Origin: Inonotus obliquus
Lineage: Eukaryota; Basidiomycota; Agaricomycetes; Hymenochaetales; Hymenochaetaceae
DNA length: 64,000 bases
Assembly: GCA_032164295.1 (NCBI GenBank)
Contig: JAJHTX010000002.1
Span: 3,534,001-3,598,000 of the forward strand
Reading direction: 5' to 3'
Shown here: positions 60,110-64,000 of the stretch, piece after piece
Position numbering within the stretch: position 1 is the first letter of the stretch
Layout of the letters: every line of letters begins with the position of its first letter
The notes under the pieces: model-generated
Seen by the model: the letters and a program-made list of their open reading frames with translations, nothing else
The model's database searches: none
What the model was told of the DNA's origin: nothing
Translations under genes and position numbers: made by a program

Positions 60110-63038
60110 ATGTCGAACATAGAAGTACAAAAAGGTGCGAAAGTCGTTTCAATACGACGAATATTACTGATTGTACGCGCCAGAGGTACCCCTGAAGTCT
60201 GATGTCGTGCAAACTCCTCGTGTGTAGTTTCTCTTTAAAAGCGTTATCGTACATTAACGCACCGAAATAACAGCGAAAATGGACAGAAGCTCGCTGGTAG
60301 AGTTGAAGAATGGCAGAATTGTGTTTCGTCAGAAACCGTTGTCATGTGAGAAGATGTCCGAAACCATGCAAGGTCCGAAGAGTTATCATACACAAGCCAC
60401 ATTGGCTGCACGTACTTATGAGTCTATCCTCCAGAAATCGTCAAGTTTCGCGACTTCCTGGAAAATCGTATGAAGGAGGAAAAGTCACCTCTGCAACGCA
60501 TTCCGGATCAGCACGTACCACTCATCGCAAAACTTGTTCATGAGAGGTACGCGCATCGCCTTGACCTTGGAGCTTGAAACTCTCGATGCATTGAGACTAT
60601 CTTTGCCAGTGACAAAACAATCTCTTTTCTTTCAAAATACCTCCAAGAAGCTCTCCAACCGGAAGAAGTGGACTCGGAGGATGCTAATTCATGTGGTGCT
60701 ATCGTGGCAGGCATTGCGATTGAGAACGCCATTATTCGCTTATGCGACCGCGTGAATTATGGGATAGACTGGGCTGAGAAGGTTTCCGCGGCAACTAGCG
60801 TCTGGAGGTGGGAAGTAAAAGAGCAGTTTTATGACATGCTGCCAAAGGCATCTCGGGAGAAGTTTGAGTCTCGGCTTGCGGAGAGGCGACAGGTGAACAA
60901 GATTGGATTCAGTTGTACGAGCGCTAACTCTGCGATGTACGTCAGGCGAAACAAGAGCTGAAGGCATTATTTGATGCCCTTCCTCAGACCGAGAGAGACC
61001 TATTCACGAAGAGTGGCAAGAAAACAAAGTCGGATGCTTCGCATGCTACTCCAATGAATGACGAAAACACTCCAAATGGCACTCCTGTGGCGGACCTTCA
61101 ACATGATCAGGTCGGTTCATCCTGTTTATTGCGCATGAGAGGTATTGATTGAGGATAATCTCAAGAAGCCAAGTTTTGCGGTTGATGACTCCCCAGAAGC
61201 AAAGAAACTTGTTGGACGGCCAAAGAAAGATAAGCCGATTGATCCAGAGCGTCTGGCTAAGGTATGCTATGCATGATCTTCTACACTACCTCGCGCTCAA
61301 GTATATTCTAGGAGAAGGAGAGGGCAGAGAAAAAGGCAGCCAGGGAGGAAAAGGAACGGAAGCAACAGGAAGCAGCAAGCAAATCGCGGTCAATCATGAG
61401 CTCATTTTTCTCCAGACCAAAGGCGACCACGAGTAAACCATCAGCTCCGGCATCAACTAAATCTCCGTTGAAGTCAGAATCGTCTTCATCTCGATCCGAG
61501 TTTGGGAATTCATTCAAACCATTCATACTGAAAAAGAATGTTACTCTGGCGCCTATCAATCATTTCCGCGAAGGTGGGAAAGCCAAAGAAGTGATTTTGA
61601 TTGACCAGGACCATTCCGATGACATTCAAAGTACCATTTCGGGATCAAGCATAACAGAGCAACAGGGCATGAATAGTCAAGGTCTGGCGTTTCAATGGTT
61701 TTCAGTATTCCATTCATTTTCTGACTAGGTTCATCAGAGCCATTCTCGGAATACATTAAAAGAGTGACATCCAAACGACGATATCCGCGTGAAGGATATA
61801 ACGCAAACGGTTCAAATTACAAGTCAACACCGAAATACTGCATCCGCGACATCTTTGCACAGCTTTCCGAGGCTGAGATTTTAGGTGACGATGCCGCTGT
61901 CCGTTCGCTTCAAAGCCTTCTACAGTCACGGGAAAATATCCCCGCGAAGGTTTTGATTTTCCACGAAGATTATCGTCCAGGATATTTCGGTACTTTCACA
62001 AAGTCCTCCGCAGTTGTCGGTCCTCGAACACCATTCGCTAAAGACCCTATCTCTTTTGACTACGGCTATGATTCTGGCGAGGATTGGGAGGAAGAGGAAG
62101 AAGGGGCCGATGATCTAGTTAGCGTTGACGGCAGTGAGGCTGAGAAATCGAGCGATGTCGGCTCTGACGAATTTGATGATTGGCTAGTCGATGATGATGG
62201 GCCAGTCGAACTGGGTACACCTCTAGATGAATGGGAGGGCTCTCCGGGATTCCCTCTTCCCCAGGACCTCTTACCGAAACGCAAGGCTCCGACAGCGGAA
62301 GAGAAACCTAAGGAACCGAAGAAGCGGAAGGTCATGCCGTTAGTACCGTTTACCAAGGGACCATGCTTGGAAGTCAATATTGGAGAATGCAATTATGAAC
62401 CGTTTAATCAGTATCGCATACAGCTCTTTAATGGTATGTCGAGGACGTGCTCTACGTACTAATCTTCTCTGATTATATACTTTTAGACACGCCATTTCCC
62501 CTCAATCCGTTTACATTTGTCTCGACACCGTTGGTTGTTGAGAAGGTAAACTTATCAAAGCAAGGCTTCGCCGTTCCAACACTTCCTGCGCAGGTCCAAG
62601 CGTTAAGCTTGACTGCGAATTCTATGGTACCATCATCGATCACACCTTCCAACTTAGATGCTGGCACGTCCTCGTCCGCTGCCACAGCTCCAACAACGAC
62701 CAAGCGCGCACCCCTACAACCGAAAGCACCATTACCACAAGCTCTACTACCGTATTTCGCAGACAAAGTCGCTTCGCTGAGTAGTGGGAACCTAACATGG
62801 CTCGTTGAGAGCTTATACCAAGATTTACGGCCCCATCGCATAACAAAAATCGCAATAGAGGCAAAAGTACGAGAGGATTGCGAGAAGTGTCCTATTCGGA
62901 AAGTTTGGGTTGTCAAGGATGATGTTCTTGTTAGTGCTTGTTCGATTGGAGAATCCGTTATCTTTGACTCATGAGCTGACACTACATTTCTAGCGAATGC
63001 TTGGCAGAATACCCCCTCCCCCTTTACCAACTGCATGA
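60110..63038 (+). CDS. CAC1: Chromatin assembly factor 1, large subunit (p150/Cac1)
   Basis: Ten exons: 60110-60134, 60274-60372, 60435-60546, 60610-60892, 60946-61110, 61154-61261, 61312-61681, 61729-62433, 62487-62929 and 62994-63038, giving 784 residues. CAF-1 deposits H3-H4 behind the replication fork. The order is ELKNGRIVFRQKPLS at the N-terminus and a Lys/Glu/Arg-rich KER-like helix (EKERAEKKAAREEKERKQ). A PIP-like motif RSIMSSFFSRPK follows, comparable to the non-canonical PCNA motif of p150. Then come KVLIFHEDYRPGYFGTFTKS, the acidic ED domain DYDSGEDW-like YGYDSGEDWEEEEEG, a Lys-rich nuclear signal KEPKKRKV, and a winged-helix-like C-terminus ending CPIRKVWVVKDDVL. The last 45-base exon encodes a short Pro-rich end. 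The first exon is the least certain part. Confidence 0.88.
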
Positions 63039-63226
63039 AAAGATGGAAGTATACCTTGCGTTGACCGTTGTTGATATTCATTGGTTACACCAGAGTTTCT
63101 TGTAATTATTGAAGTCCTGTCTTGACCAGGCATGCCCCTTTACTCCACTGAAAGTAAAAAGTGCGATACTAGAGATACATATAAAGCCAATATTGTGTGA
63201 TGAGGAACGAGGGCAAGTGGAGGGCA

Positions 63227-64000
63227 TCATGATGAGGCGAAGTTCCATAGCATGTTTGCGTACTCTTCGTTCGTCTTGCCGTGCTCGAAAGATACGGTAT
63301 GGACTTCGCCAGATTGCGAGCCTATGAAAAAGTTAGGAGTGCTACACCGGCTTACAAAATCGGATTGACTTACGGACAAGGACCTTCTGCAATCGGCCGT
63401 TCTTGTCACACACAGGCATGAATCCCAAGCCACGGATGAACGTGAGTTTCAGGCTGCAGGCGAGCGGAGATATACCGAGTAAGGCCATTTGAGAGTACGG
63501 AGTAGGTTCAAAAGTCACATACGTAGAAGCATCCAACTCATGTTCCGTGGCAGGATCACTCCCCTCCAATTTAGAACACTCCTCCCTCAATCTCGCCAAT
63601 GCCGCCTCTTTCTCAGCAAGGGAGCTCTCGGCAGCATTGATCCGTTTCATGAACCCCAAGCGAGTAGCATCAAGCGCATAAAGTGATTCGGCATGCGCTT
63701 CCGCTGAAGGTATAGTTGGTGGTCGTGTGCAAGACGTGCGTGCTGCATCTAGCGTTCGGAGAAGATCTGTAATAGGCGTTGAATTATCATAGCTCAAGGG
63801 CAACAGCGGATATCAATGGGAGACTTACTTTTAAGATTGCTATTGGCCTCGTCAAGTACCTTCTGCCGTTGAGCCGCCACGGTACCCATCTGCTCCTCCG
63901 CGCTGACGATACTGAGATAGTCTTCGGTTGGGTCAAAGATCGGGCCCATACTCTGCAGAACCTTACTGCAGTCATGATTAGCTACGCGCAAATAAGAGGT
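63227..64000 (-). CDS. SPC24: Kinetochore protein Spc24 (5' end cut by the window edge)
   Basis: Minus-strand exons 63829 to about 63990 (incomplete), 63523-63766, 63374-63453 and 63227-63321 join in phase. Spc24 with Spc25 forms the inner end of the Ndc80 complex that links kinetochores to microtubules. The N-terminal part (DPTEDYLSIVSAEEQM) leads into a long coiled coil (ESSLAEKEAALARLREECSK). The C-terminal globular RWD-like domain has TLKLTFIRGLGFMP, LQKVLVR, SGEVHTVSFEHGKTNEEYAN and MLWNF, matching the Spc24 pattern of a strand pair followed by a short helix with a Trp. About 195 residues are visible; no start codon lies in frame inside the window. Confidence 0.8.

Overview
This is nuclear DNA of a filamentous fungus, most probably an agaricomycete basidiomycete. 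The evidence is dense short introns (mostly 50-65 bases, GT-AG with a CTAAC/CTGAC-like branch site), gene families typical of that group, and a full set of fungal housekeeping genes. No bacterial, CRISPR, organelle or recognisable transposon-protein features were seen. Exon joins below were worked out by hand from splice sites, reading phase and family conservation; almost all models close exactly in phase.

Left third (867-28003): a tandem array of four copies of a two-gene module of about 5.4 kb. Each unit carries (i) a seven-exon gene for a ~980-residue nuclear-type P-loop protein with a Walker A (QSSGSGKS), a Walker B (RIIVAFDE) and an N-terminal basic patch, resembling the Crinkler/RHS-like P-loop families expanded in basidiomycetes, and (ii) a four-exon gene for a secreted pre-pro-protein with a double-psi beta-barrel (RlpA/expansin-like) domain and a polyproline tail. 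Apparent stops inside the P-loop gene turn out to be introns. Real lesions also exist: a nonsense codon in P-loop copy 2, a one-base deletion in secreted copy 2, a nonsense codon in secreted copy 4, and an 8-base deletion that removes the normal stop of secreted copies 2 and 3. Units 3 and 4 are essentially identical (period 5463). In unit 1 the two partner genes are separated by a 5.3-kb segment (about 4418-9750) holding an intact oligopeptide transporter gene that the other three units lack.

Middle (28-46.7 kb): a SERCA-type Ca2+ ATPase (minus), a Sip5-like protein, a single dispersed paralogue of the array's secreted protein, an RGG-box/WG-repeat protein, 3.3 kb of gene-free DNA with simple repeats, an arrestin-like protein (minus) and an SLC35F6-like membrane transporter with two micro-exons.

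Right (46.7-64 kb): a small Cbp4-like cytochrome bc1 assembly factor, a poorly resolved small gene, SHQ1 (minus), anthranilate synthase component I, mitochondrial ribosomal protein uS2m (minus), the ribosome-associated Hsp70 Ssb, the clamp-loader subunit RFC2/RFC4 (minus), the CAF-1 large subunit and, cut by the window edge, the kinetochore protein Spc24 (minus). Three close divergent pairs share short promoters: SHQ1/TRP2, uS2m/Ssb and RFC/CAF-1; the last pairs the PCNA loader with a PCNA-dependent chromatin assembly factor.
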